From NCBI GenBank assembly GCA_000697355.1, contig JNEN01000804.1, forward strand, positions 109,412-173,411: a stretch of DNA of 64,000 bases, read 5' to 3'. The position numbers and the translations under genes are program-made. This stretch comes from Syncephalastrum monosporum B8922 (lineage: Eukaryota > Mucoromycota > Mucoromycetes > Mucorales > Syncephalastraceae). Shown piece by piece: positions 38,009 to 47,697 of this stretch. The notes below the pieces were generated by a model that was not told the DNA's origin, made no database searches, and saw nothing but the letters and a program-made list of their open reading frames with translations. Numbering within the stretch: position 1 is the first letter of the stretch; each line of letters opens with the position of its first letter.

Positions 38009-38332
38009 ATGCCATTGACCAAACCTCCACCGCCACCACCCAAACCTGAGTTCGACGATCCTTCTACTCCTCCCGACTTTAACGAAAAGTTCAAGCAAAA
38101 GCAGATCACTAAGTACATGAACCCGTGTTCCCTCGAGGAAAAGCAAAGCATGAAGTGTCTTGACAAGAACAACTATGACAAGACCAAATGCGAATACTTT
38201 TTCCTGCAGTACAAAGAATGCAAGAAGAAATGGGTAATGTTCACGCCTTCGTTTCTTGTAAGAAGATTGTCACTGACGACGATTCTAAAGCTGGAAGAAC
38301 GACGACAATTGCGACGCCAAGGCGCACTCTAA
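38009..38332 (+). CDS. COX23: Twin CX9C mitochondrial protein COX23 (CHCHD7-like)
   Basis: Intermembrane-space protein imported by the MIA40/ERV1 disulphide relay, needed for cytochrome c oxidase assembly. Exons 38009-38233 and 38291-38332 give 88 residues. A Pro-rich lead (PPPPPPKPEFDDP) precedes the CHCH fold: NPCSLEEKQSMKCLDKNNYD and KCEYFFLQYKECKKKW, with both Cys pairs spaced exactly nine apart. The intron (38234-38290, 57 nt) is a multiple of three with no stop, so an unspliced frame also exists. Splicing joins KKKW to LEERRQLRRQGAL, matching the basic tail of the family, and is preferred. The gene starts only 101 bp after the protease stop and is convergent with P1. Confidence 0.9.
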   Translation: MPLTKPPPPPPKPEFDDPSTPPDFNEKFKQKQITKYMNPCSLEEKQSMKCLDKNNYDKTKCEYFFLQYKECKKKWVMFTPSFLVRRLSLTTILKLEERRQLRRQGAL

Positions 38333-38524
38333 TCCGAACGAACATACAATAAACTCATTCCCCGTCATTTTCTTTGCATCCATAGCTGCAGCGAGACACG
38401 ACACGTCAAAACGATAGAAAGAGAGCGAGCATTATGTGTGTATATGTGTGTATAAGAATGAAGAGGTAGAAGCACATTTATTGTTGCATAGGACGGAGCG
38501 ATGCAAGTGTAAGGGAGAGTACGT

Positions 38525-39091
38525 TTAGTCAAAGAGACCTAAAGAAGTCAACGTGTCAGTTATAGGCTGCTATGACCACAAAGTGAGTGACAACTTACCG
38601 AAGCCCATGTCCTCGTCGGACTCCTCCTTGGCCTCCTCCTTCTCCTCCTCCTTGGCCTCCTCAGCGGCACCACCGGCGGCGGCACCACCGGCGACAGCAG
38701 CGCCAGCAGCAGCGGGAGCACCGACGTTGAAGACGAGTTCCTTCAGGTCCTGGCCCTCGAGAGCCTTGGCGTACAGGGAGTACCAGATGGGCTCAACCTC
38801 GATACCGGCAGCCTTGACAAGGGTCTGGAGCTTGTCGGCCTAATAGTGCATCATACAGACATAACAGAGTAGGATAATATAAAGTAGAATAGATAGAATA
38901 GAGTAGAATAGAAAGAGTAGAGTGAGATGAGAATGTCGTCCATTTAATTATTCGTTCCATTCGTTCGTCCATTCACACCATACACCCCCATTTCCTCGAG
39001 TCAGGCAATAGGGTTGATAACATACCGAGAGTTCGACATTGTCATCCTTGAGGATGAGGGCAGCGTAGACGATGGCGAGATCCGAAGACAT
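38525..39091 (-). CDS. RPP1: 60S acidic ribosomal protein P1
   Basis: Lateral-stalk protein of the large ribosomal subunit; dimerises with P2, binds P0, and recruits translational GTPases through its C-terminus. Minus-strand exons 39091-39026, 38839-38599 and 38538-38525 give 106 residues. The start [20 protein letters not shown] is the P1 dimerisation helix. [20 protein letters not shown] continues the domain, followed by the Ala/Gly hinge, the Glu/Lys-rich segment and the conserved end [13 protein letters not shown]. The last exon holds only 14 nt and supplies GLFD, so splicing is required to complete the functional tail. The first intron is long (186 nt) and contains several AGAATAGA-like repeats. 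A (TGGA)8 tract lies just upstream of the ATG. Confidence 0.95.
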
Positions 39092-39809
39092 GCTACATAA
39101 TGATATCTGTCAATGGCTATCGCTGGATGGATGGATGGATGGATGGATGGATGGACACATACGCGCTGAAATAAAAGGGAAGGATCTTCTTGTCACTTGC
39201 ACTGCCCACTCTTTTGCTGCCCGCGCCCTCTTTCTCTCAGCGAATCAAATTCGTTCTCCAAATCTTTACCTTCTTCAATTGCTCCACTGTCCATTCCTGT
39301 CAAATATCAACCTCTTGCCCTCCTTCCTAATTCTCATAATAGCGAGACGAATAGCTCTTTCTCTTACCGAGAGCATGTCCTAAGCGGTATTCTGATTGTT
39401 TCAAGCAAGAGACAAGCGGTCTCCAGTGGATGGGATCCATGCTTAGAAACAGGAAACTTCAGCCATCATATGAACTTCCAGCTGCAGAGCTATCTCAATG
39501 CACACTCTGTACTATAGTGCATACCTAATATGATCTACACCCATATTCTTACCTCGAGCTACATTCGTCCGATGCATCCAACTTTCTATGGTGTGTTCTT
39601 TCTCCCGGCGCCTCAAAACAAAAAATAAAAGACACATGAGTCGCCGCAGCAACCAAACTCAAAAGCGGATAAAACTCAGGTACACCTTCACTTGTCAATC
39701 CCAGAGTTTCACTCGTCTCTTCCTTTCCTAAATTATAATATATCACTGTTAAAGTATGTCTGCTGTCATTCAGTGCGATCGCCCCAGGCACATTGCTAAT
39801 CTCGCTTAG
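39092..39809. other. Divergent promoter region between P1 and the nucleotidase gene
   Basis: 718 bp. Contains (TGGA)8 at 39124-39155 and C/T-rich segments. An antisense open frame at 39549-39884 overlaps the next gene's first exon but has no similarity I recognise. Confidence 0.45.
39124..39155. repeat. (TGGA)8 tetranucleotide microsatellite
   Basis: 32 nt of perfect TGGA repeat, 33 bp upstream of the P1 start codon on the opposite strand (reads TCCA in the P1 leader). Confidence 0.95.
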
Positions 39810-40885
39810 ATGACTATCGGCCCCGTCTTCTTCTTCGACTGCGACAATTGTCTTTATGTAAGTCGTGGTTAGAGTGACCAGCACGTCGGAAAGCTGACCG
39901 GTCCGCCTCGGTAGTCGAAGGATTTGGGTATCCTAGACCTCATGCGTCAAAAGTATGTATTGCCTAAAGACTCTCGCTGTTCCTGACGTGCGTTCCCTGC
40001 AGAATTGTCGAATATATCGTGAGAATGGGTAAAACCGAGGAAGAAGGTACGGTGCAAGAATATTTCAGAAAGATATTACACAAAGCGTTCTTGTATGTGC
40101 TGACAGGCTTACTCTAATTTCAGCCAAGCACCTTCGCAATGAATACCACGTAAAATACGGGGTTGCCCTCCGCGGTTTGATGGAAGAGTATGACATTGAT
40201 GCTCTCCAGTATGGTAAAAATACAGAGTGTTACACAAGCGAACGGAAATGACTCATAAACCGTGAAAGACAAGGAAGTCGACGGCTCGTTGCCTCTTGAG
40301 GGTATCATCGAGCCCAATCCCGAACTGCGAAAGATGCTCGAAGGCCTTAAAATGACCAAATGGGTCTTCACGAATGCTTACTACCCTGTACGTATTTTAA
40401 CTCAAAATTATCTTAATGGACTTACGCTGACAAATGGAAATATGTTAGCATGCTGAACGTTGCATCAAGCTCCTCGGTATCCACGACCAGTTTGACGGCA
40501 TGACTTTTGCCGACTACCGCATCAAAGGCTTTAGCTGCAAGCCTGGTAAGTACCTTTGTGTTTCCAGAAATGATGTGCTCACAAACGGACCTTGCATTTG
40601 ACAGAGCTCGCTGCCTATGAGAAGGCCATGAAAGAGGCTGATATCACCGACCCAAAGCAGTGCTATCTCGTCGATGACTCGGCTGTCAACGTTGATATGG
40701 CCAAGGTAGATCAGTTCATGGTTCCCGAAACTTTCACCTGTCTCACAATGCAAATATAGTCACTCGGATGGACGGCGGTGCACGTCACAGATGACCCCTC
40801 CAAGTCAACGCATGGCCATTATCAGATCAGTGATATCCTCGAACTTCCCAAGGTGCTGCCTCATTTGTGGCAGCAAGATCAATAG
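39810..40885 (+). CDS. HAD-family pyrimidine 5'-nucleotidase (SDT1/PHM8-like)
   Basis: Dephosphorylates nucleoside monophosphates; the yeast relatives act on pyrimidine nucleotides and on lysophosphatidate/NMPs during starvation. Eight exons: 39810-39857, 39915-39952, 40003-40046, 40124-40213, 40269-40387, 40449-40545, 40605-40705 and 40760-40885; 220 residues. HAD motif I is FFFDCDNCLYS near residue 10 with nucleophile Asp10 and Asp12. The cap region has KYGVALRGLMEEYDIDALQY. Motif II is VFTNAYYPH. The conserved GLSCRKP-like lysine segment appears as GFSCKPELAAYEKAM, and motif IV is CYLVDDSAVNVDMAK. All joins use GT..AG and keep frame. Which nucleotides it prefers cannot be told from sequence. 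Its stop is 149 bp from the convergent next gene. Confidence 0.88.
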
Positions 40886-41034
40886 ATGTGTATCTCTATA
40901 TACTATATCGAGTTTACCAGAACCGTATCCCTACTGCTTCCATCTTTGCCGTAAAACTTCCTAAACCTCACTATGTATAAATACAGAGCACTTTATATCA
41001 TACTGGAATAGTACACTTATTGTATAACTATTAT

Positions 41035-42696
41035 CTATCCATTTTTTTCCTGTATGAAAGCCGGCTCTTTCTCCGAGACCGGCAAACTCGGCCAATCATC
41101 CTTCTCGGGCTCAACCTCGTACTGGCGTGGGGTATCGTGGACTGACGGCTGCGGGCTCGTGGTAGGCTCCATCGAGGATTCCGAAGAGGGCAGCTGCTGT
41201 CGCAAGGAGGATCCTTTATCCGCTTCTTGATATCTATCATGATCCCGGAGTCGTAGCGCTCTCCATTGTGAGGATGCCATCGCATTATCCGTGTTCGCCC
41301 TCCACGATGAGGAGCCACTCGTGTCTTGCTGTTTTCCAATGTCCCAGGGTCGAACGTGGGCCGATCGAGTTGACTCAGATCGCCACGATGATGAGCCGCT
41401 GGTGTCTTGCCGCTTTCCAATGTCCCAGGGTCGAACGTGGGCCGATTGAGTTGACTCAGATCGCCACGATGAAGAGCCACTGGTATCTTGCCGTTTTCCG
41501 GCATCCCAAGGCCGAGCGTGGGTCGTCGGAGGCGACTCAGATCGCCACGATGAGGAGGTATCCGGATTCTGATATCTGTCCCTGTTCTTCGGCCATACAT
41601 TGGCTGATGGGGCTGTAGACGGGCTGCTTCGGTAGCTCGAAGAAGAGTGAGACGTACTGGCTGGGTTCGTGCCCCGCCAGTCGTTGTAGTTCGGTGAAGA
41701 CCGCCAACGAGAGCCATCCCGCGTCTCTCTTGCTTTTTGCACGACAACTTCTCCATCGTCACCCTGGTCCGAATGCAAGTAGCTGTCGGCTTCGCGCGCC
41801 TTCATACGCACGTTGTAGCGCGTGGCGGGTAGACCACGCTCAGCGCGGTAGGTGTCGTCTGCTGTCGCCCATCGAGAGCTCAGGGAGGAGGGTCCGCTCA
41901 AGACAGCCGATTTCTCGGGTTTCTTCTCTGCTTGTTTTTTGGCTTCTTCCGATGATGTATGTGTGGGTGATTGCTCAGCGTGAGAGACACCTTCGGTCGT
42001 GGCCCATCGAGAGTGGAGGGATGATGTAGTACTGCGTTCCGGCGATTGTTCCGGCGGCTTTTGCGCCGGCTTGATAGACTCTGCTCCAGAGTCAGTCTCA
42101 AGGGAGCTGGACGACAGCAGTTGACTTTTCTCTGCTGCAGGGCTGACCGGTTCCACTTCGTCTGCATGCGTGCTTTCTACGGACGCTGGGTCTGACTTCT
42201 CTGACGCCGGCAAGGACACTTTCTGTTGATAATCCGCTGATTTGGTAACGTGAGACTGAATCGGTGCCGTTGGGGATGATACGGGAGATGCAAGCTTGGT
42301 TTCTCTGGTGCCTGGTTTTTGCACCGTGTTGCTAGGATCGTCGGTCTCCCAGGGAACGTGGGTGGTCCACGTCGGTCGTTCTAACGGGCCTTCTTCGTTA
42401 ACACTGAAAAGATCCGCGGGTGGGGCTGAGTCGCTCGTCTCTTTAACGGCGGTTGCCCCTCCTGATCGCAGTGAATTGTCTGATGTCATTGCCCATGAAG
42501 GAACCCACGGTTCTGCGTTAGGAGATAGACCCACTTTGTCCGAAGATGGTTTCGGCCTTCGATCCGTATACGATCCTGAGTTGGGTGCAGGATGGTCTCT
42601 GTCGGAACGCCAGTGACTTCCGTTGCCAGGCTGCTGCCTTGAAGGGGATGTGCTGCGATTATCTGAACTGGCCCAGATGGAATCGGTCGTTGACAT
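41035..42696 (-). CDS. Disordered Ser/Trp-rich protein with 81-bp tandem repeats
   Basis: Not recognised. One exon, 553 residues, start MSTTDSIWASSDNRSTSPSR. The whole protein is rich in Ser, Pro, Glu, Lys and Asp and should be largely disordered. Short Trp motifs recur: SIWASSDN, SWAMTSDN, SRWATTEG, SRWATADD, then SSWRSES repeated. Residues around 380-465 contain about three copies of a 27-residue unit beginning RPWDIGKRQDTSGSSSWRSE, encoded by 81-bp DNA repeats. The C-terminus is EKEPAFIQEKNG. Such spaced Trp motifs in a disordered chain suggest a scaffold or RNP-associated protein, but that is speculation. The 5' leader has a CCCCTT-type pyrimidine repeat (about 42801-42820). Confidence 0.75.
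   Translation of the reverse strand: MSTTDSIWASSDNRSTSPSRQQPGNGSHWRSDRDHPAPNSGSYTDRRPKPSSDKVGLSPNAEPWVPSWAMTSDNSLRSGGATAVKETSDSAPPADLFSVNEEGPLERPTWTTHVPWETDDPSNTVQKPGTRETKLASPVSSPTAPIQSHVTKSADYQQKVSLPASEKSDPASVESTHADEVEPVSPAAEKSQLLSSSSLETDSGAESIKPAQKPPEQSPERSTTSSLHSRWATTEGVSHAEQSPTHTSSEEAKKQAEKKPEKSAVLSGPSSLSSRWATADDTYRAERGLPATRYNVRMKAREADSYLHSDQGDDGEVVVQKARETRDGSRWRSSPNYNDWRGTNPASTSHSSSSYRSSPSTAPSANVWPKNRDRYQNPDTSSSWRSESPPTTHARPWDAGKRQDTSGSSSWRSESTQSAHVRPWDIGKRQDTSGSSSWRSESTRSAHVRPWDIGKQQDTSGSSSWRANTDNAMASSQWRALRLRDHDRYQEADKGSSLRQQLPSSESSMEPTTSPQPSVHDTPRQYEVEPEKDDWPSLPVSEKEPAFIQEKNG
41301..41560. repeat. 81-bp intragenic tandem repeat, about 3 copies
   Basis: Equivalent bases fall at 41341, 41422 and 41503 (exactly 81 bp apart) beginning GTCCCAGGGTCGAACGTGGG or a close variant. 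The copies are nearly identical at the DNA level, including silent positions, implying recent duplication. Confidence 0.9.
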
Positions 42697-42962
42697 GACA
42701 AGGCAGAGAAAAGGAGAGGCTGGGAAGACTTCGAACCGAGGTCTGAATTTTCAAGATATGCCGCCGTGACACGAGTTTTACTACACGGTCAACACCCTAT
42801 TCCCCTTCCCCTTCCCCTTCCTATTTCCCGTCAATGATTTCACTAGATAGACAATCTGTACATGTGTATTTGAGAGAGAGAGACAAGATGATAAAAGGAC
42901 AAGACGAACAGTGGTGGGAATGCAAGAAAAAGAAAGAAAGAAAGAAGGGAAGAGAGAATTGC

Positions 42963-43560
42963 TTAGAAATCGACATCCATCTGCGGTGGCCGGGATTCGT
43001 CTGCAGAGGGCATTTGTTGAGAAGGTGCAGCAACAGAAGGCATCGTATCGACATGTTCAGTAGCATATGCAGGCATGGACGAAGCAGGTGCGCGTTGATC
43101 GGTCTCAAAGGTGCGATGGCGAATGACGTCCATTTCAAACTTGTTCTTGAGCGTGCCAATCTCGGAGATGAGCTCGGACGTGGCGTCTTTCAAGGCTTGG
43201 CCAGGAGCAACACCCGGTACAGTTTGGACTTTGATCAGAAAGTTGTGTTCCAGTGGATGGGGAACCTTGTAACCGGCAAACAGGACGCGCGGATCTTTGA
43301 GCAATTGACTGCAGCAATGAGGGATATTGAGTATTCTACAGCTATAATCGCAGTGGGATTGCCTTACGATCGAAGCATATTGCCAAGCGTGTGGTCTTCG
43401 CGTTCAATGCAGAAGGTGGCAGCGTTGGGAATCTTATTGTCAATGGTCATCTCTACCCTAAGCACGATTCGGTGAATGGAGAGTCGACAAGGTGATAAAA
43501 GACGTACTTTTTCCGGCCCTCCGGAATGACAAACAGCTCGAAGCGATCAGGAGCGTTCAT
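42963..43560 (-). CDS. RPB11: RNA polymerase II subunit RPB11
   Basis: Forms the alpha-like heterodimer with RPB3 that nucleates polymerase II assembly. Minus-strand exons 43560-43508, 43457-43368 and 43308-42963 give 162 residues. Start MNAPDRFELFVIPEGRKK matches the family. The dimerisation motif is CIEREDHTLGNMLRSQLLKD, followed by VLFAGYKVPHPLEHNFLIKV, both nearly invariant in RPB11. After the helical end near residue 115 comes an extra tail of about 45 residues rich in Ala, Ser, Pro and Met ending RPPQMDVDF. RPB11 is usually about 115-120 residues, so this tail is unusual. The start codon lies 4 nt from a (TG)11 tract in the leader. Divergent partner: LSM4. Confidence 0.93.
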
Positions 43561-43564
43561 TGCG

Positions 43565-43586
43565 TGTGTGTGTGTGTGTGTGTGTG
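43565..43586. repeat. (TG)11 microsatellite in the RPB11 leader
   Basis: 22 nt of perfect TG, ending 4 nt from the RPB11 start codon on the minus strand. Confidence 0.95.
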
Positions 43587-43887
43587 GTGGTATAAGAGAA
43601 GAGAAGGGAAGAGAAGAGAAGCCTCAGAAAAGAGAGCGAAGAACAAGGCGCTCAATTGAGTGGGAGCATTGGGACCCAGCCACGTTTGCACACACGCGCT
43701 TTTGGTATTCCTCCTCTCCCCAGCTCACCCACTCAATCCTCTCTTTTTATTCTTTCGCCTTGTTGATTGTCCTTATACCGACTCTGATCTCATAAAAGAG
43801 AAGCACCTGTGTAAGGTATTTGCTGTGCTTCTTTTGATTCCTATTTTAATGTCGCCATTCTTGAGTAGATCCCACCGGACAAAAGCC

Positions 43888-43910
43888 ATATATATATATA
43901 CACACACACA
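43888..43910. repeat. (AT)6(CA)5 alternating purine-pyrimidine tract upstream of LSM4
   Basis: AT repeat 43888-43900 runs directly into a CA repeat, 27 bp before the LSM4 ATG. Confidence 0.9.
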
Positions 43911-43937
43911 AACACCCGCACACCCAACACAGCCACC

Positions 43938-44306
43938 ATGCTTCCATTGTCATTACTGTACACTGCCGCAGGCCATCCTCTGCTGGTGGAACTGAAGAAC
44001 GGCGAGACTTTCAACGGCCATTTGGTCAACTGCGACAACTGGATGAACCTGACCTTACGAGAAGTTATCCAGACCTCACCGGACGGCGACAAGTTCTGGC
44101 GCCTGAACGAGTGCTACATCCGCGGCAACACCATTAAATACCTGAATGTGCCAGAGGAAATCGTGGACATGGTCAAGGAGGAAGAGCACCGGATGCGCAA
44201 CGCCCGCGGTGGACGAGGACGCGGTGGACGGGAGAACGGTTTTGGACGGGGCCGTGGCAGAGGCGGCAGCAGCAGCAACCGTGGACGAGGCCGACAACAG
44301 CAGTAA
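43938..44306 (+). CDS. LSM4: U6 snRNA-associated Sm-like protein LSM4
   Basis: Member of the LSM2-8 ring (U6 snRNA, nucleus) and LSM1-7 ring (mRNA decapping, P-bodies). Single exon, 122 residues. The start [20 protein letters not shown] is the family start. Sm1 motif: [20 protein letters not shown]. Sm2 motif: [15 protein letters not shown]. The C-terminus is a short Arg/Gly-rich tail ([20 protein letters not shown]) ending RGRQQQ, a probable methylation and RNA-contact region. A good start context (CAGCCACCATG) supports the chosen ATG. The stop lies 185 bp from the convergent YSL transporter stop; an A-rich run follows. Confidence 0.96.
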   Translation: MLPLSLLYTAAGHPLLVELKNGETFNGHLVNCDNWMNLTLREVIQTSPDGDKFWRLNECYIRGNTIKYLNVPEEIVDMVKEEEHRMRNARGGRGRGGRENGFGRGRGRGGSSSNRGRGRQQQ

Positions 44307-44491
44307 CTCCATCATCGGATCGATAAAAAAAAAAAAGAAAAACGAAAAGAAAAAAGATATCGCGCGTGATGATAATAAAAAATTGTCATTACAGCATTTC
44401 TTTGTTTGAGCATTTGAAAGTGTATAGAGTACATTAAAGCTAAGGTATATACAGAAAGAGTGTGGATGATTATATGTGTGTGTGTGTAAGT

Positions 44492-46785
44492 TTAGGGACA
44501 GTAATCGACGGACTGATAAGGGCACGAGCCGACGTAGGCATAAGGAGTAACGTTGGCGAGCTTGAAGACAGCCTGCAGAAGAGCCGAGATACCTTGACCA
44601 GCAATCATACCACCGGCAACACTGTACATAAAGTCATCATAGCTCTTGAATCGGTACCGCTTCCAGATTTGGCCCGACAGATAGCCAATCAGCACCGAGA
44701 AAGGAATCTCGGGCGAAGGGTTGATCATGGCAATGCCAATAGCACTCATCGAGGGCATGTACTTGTGGTACTTTTGGGGAATAAAGAAGTACTTGATGGC
44801 AGGAATGACCACACCCACGGCAGCACACACGGCAGTGACGATAATACAGGCCTTGGAGAGCGGGTCGGCCGCGCCTGTCAGCAGCTGCGTCACCTTGAGC
44901 CATGCCATCACGGCCACAAGCTCAAACTCGCAGTTGCTCGTATCGAGATCCTGGTTCACCACGCAGGGGTACGCCTCGGCAAACAGAATAAAGAGACCAA
45001 CGGCAATGCCGATGGCTGGAATCGATGCAACGAGCTGGGCAAGGAACTGGGAGCGGGGCGAGGCGCCGACAAGCATACCGGTCTTGAGATCGCCCACCAT
45101 GTCAACGGCCTGCGAAGCGGCGGACGCACTGATGTTACCAGCACTCAAATTGTTCTTCTGGCGAATGCCGAGAGTGTCACCAGGCATGCCTGCAAACACG
45201 AGCTGCGTCATCTTGCCGATACTGCCGGTGGGGTTGATATCCGTCTCGCCAGACGACTGGATGCCGACGAAAGCAAGGATGAAAGCGAGGATGATAGCGA
45301 CGATACTTTGGTAGACCGGCATGCCAAAGAACTCGCCCATAATGGCGCACGTAAAGATGATGGAGATAACGGTGCCAAGAACCCACCAGTATGTCGGGAC
45401 CAGCTCGTGGGGGAGGTAGATGTCATCGGGATCCTTCTCGGTCTTCTTGGGGGCCAATTCGATGTTGCGGCGGAAGATGTACTTTTGAACCCACTTGCCG
45501 GATTCTTTGGTGATACCCCAAATTTCGTCGAGGCCACCCTTGAGCGCACGCCACAACATGTCGTAACGCACGAGGAGCTCAGTAATCGAGGAAAGCACGA
45601 GGAGAGCAATACCGGGCCAGAGGAAGAACGACTGCGAGGTCTCCTCGCCGTCCACAAAGCCGAAGGGCTTCACCCAGACGCCCTTGGTAACGAGAGTAGG
45701 ACCAATGATACCGTACAAGAAGACGGACGCAATGAAGAAGGAGTAGACGGTCGAACCGGGCATCATGAGGCCAGCGCCAAAGAAGGGCCAATCCCACTTG
45801 AAGAACCAGCCCCAGTCCATATCGGCGCTCATCATGTTGGCATAGCCGGCGTCATAGCCAATCCACCACAAGACGTGAACTAGAAGATTTTTAAATGTGC
45901 ATGAGTGCCTCGCAGAAGAAAGGAAAGTCAAAATGAACTTACTGGTATCGAAGAAGGGCACCCAGTAAGAGATGAGGGTCCAGATGAAAGTGATGGCGAA
46001 GAAGATACCCATCCACTTGGCCTTCTTCATGGCTTCCTTCTCGCCTTCGACACTGCTGTGGAGGGCAATAATGGTCTGAGCGGTGGCACGCGGAGTGGGG
46101 AACGGCAGATCCTGGTTGATGACAAAGTGGCGGCGGAGTGGGACAGCAAAGAAAAGACCATAGAAAGCTGCGGAGATGGTGAAAAGGACGAGCGCAGCCG
46201 CATCAGCGCGGGGCGTGTTCATCAAACCGAGCTTGTACATGGCCGGGATACCAGCCACAAAACCAGCAGACAGACCACCTGCAGTCGTAGCCGCAGATTG
46301 GGCTGTCACATTTTCCTTGGGGCCAAAATGACCACCACCCAGCATGGGCGGCAGGATACGGGATAGGGGTTTGATCGCAGCAAAAGAGAAAATGGCACCG
46401 AACCTATGCAAATGAAAAGAATATGTCAGTTTACGATGACGACTTGCTGGATCGAGCATAACAATTTAGACGTACAGAGAGGCACCAAAAGTCCAGCCAA
46501 TTTTGAGACCCAAGTATGTGTTCGAGGCAGCTGTACACATGACATAAAGGTAAGCTTGGGCATAAAACAGAAGCATGATTGCATTCACTTGCCTACAAGA
46601 CAGCCGAGGAGGGAACCAATGATGCTTGCACGCCAGGTGAACTGGTATTCCTCGACGAACTCTTCGTGAAGAGGCTTCTCGTCCTGGATCTCGACTTGCT
46701 CGTCTTGCTCATGCTTCTCTGAAAACTTCTTCTCGTCGATCTCATATTCGAGACGTTCTTCGGGCGCCGTTGTCTCGTCTTTCAT
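44492..46785 (-). CDS. OPT-family transporter, YSL-like branch
   Basis: Proton-coupled importer of the oligopeptide-transporter superfamily; the plant YSL branch carries metal-nicotianamine chelates, fungal substrates are less clear. Minus-strand exons 46785-46593, 46530-46476, 46403-45943 and 45879-44492 give 698 residues. An acidic cytosolic N-terminus (MKDETTAPEERLEYEIDEKK) leads into about 14 membrane helices. Typical blocks: AASNTYLGLKIGWTFGASLF, MLGGGHFGPKENVTAQSAAT, INQDLPFPTPRATAQTI, MMPGSTVYSFFIASVFLYGI, and MVGDLKTGMLVGASPRSQFL. The first intron (46531-46592) starts GC, with the strong consensus AG|GCAAGT. An upstream in-frame Met exists at 46863, but the Met at 46785 gives the usual acidic start and was chosen. 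The last part shows AVFKLANVTPYAYVG. About 8 kb of gene-poor DNA lies upstream. Confidence 0.92.
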
Positions 46786-47697
46786 TGTAAGAGAAAGAAG
46801 AGGATTATTTTTTGAGAAAAAGATAGAGACCGGAAGAAATGGAACAAACAGTGATGAAAGCATATATATACCGTGGAGATTTTTTGGATTGTGTGCTTGT
46901 CAGCTGTGTCACATGATGCAGCTTCTTTCGTACAACTACAAAGCCCATTTGGCTATTGACTATTCTGGTAATTTCTGCTCGAAAAAGGAACCCTCCGCAA
47001 CGCTTCTCGCTCTTCATAGGTCACAAAAAGGCGAATCGCACGCGCTCAGAGCGTTACACCAGACTCGTTTTCCAGTACCACTCTTAGCCCGCGGCTACCA
47101 ATGGCATATCTGTCCTCTCGCGATTCTTTGATACAGTTCCTTGTTTGTCAATTTTTGCTTGACACGCAGCACATGACATTACAACAACGAATTCGATGCA
47201 AGGGACCTAAAAAAAAATGGAGAACGTAATAGATGCATAAGTCCTCATTTATAATTCCTTCTTTTCATGCATATGTTGTGCAGTTGAATTACTCGAAAAC
47301 AAACGATGAGCTTGCACCCGATTGGCTCGCTTGTGTTCATTGTTAAATCGAGCTCTCACAAAAAAGATAGCAAGCTGCTATGATTTTGGATGCTTATCCA
47401 ATCGCAAAAGCTACAGCTTGTACTCGGAGATAGATACGCCACCCTGTCTTACTCAGAAAGGGTCAGTTATGGCAGAAATTGCACAAAAACATGATCTTTG
47501 TGTAACATCGAAGCACTACAACTTGCTCACGCCTCTTCTCACGCTCTATTCCGCTCCTGATAAGATACCAATGGGGACAGATTTCCGGCATTGGTACAGC
47601 CTCCATTCCCGCGGTGATGTCTTTATGAGCGCGTAGTGCGCGCAAACACAAACCCAAAGTAAGCACAACCCTGGGTTCTTTACTCCTCCTTTTGACT
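46786..47697. other. Start of AT-rich desert, upstream of the YSL gene
   Basis: Promoter side of the YSL gene plus AT-rich DNA. A 55-codon ATG frame at 47469 (MAEIAQKHDLC) has no recognisable similarity. Confidence 0.4.

Larger units (their letters stand above)
43561..43937. promoter_or_regulatory. Divergent promoter region RPB11 / LSM4
   Basis: 377 bp between two divergent start codons. It holds (TG)11 at 43565-43586 next to the RPB11 ATG, a purine-rich GAGAAGAG stretch, C/T-rich segments, and (AT)n(CA)n at 43888-43910 next to the LSM4 ATG. Confidence 0.6.

Noticed and set aside
39549..39884. 111-codon antisense frame overlapping exon 1 of the HAD nucleotidase
   Set aside because: No family similarity, lies across a promoter and the first exon of a well-supported gene.
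42721..42745. GGTTCGAAGTC (minus strand) resembling a tRNA B-box upstream of the Ser/Trp-rich gene
   Set aside because: No T-stem pairing and no A-box upstream.
44462..45883. 473-codon plus-strand open frame opposite the YSL transporter
   Set aside because: Mirror of the GC-rich coding strand; composition is His/Asp/Glu/Arg-rich shadow with no domain, and it ends where the real exon ends.
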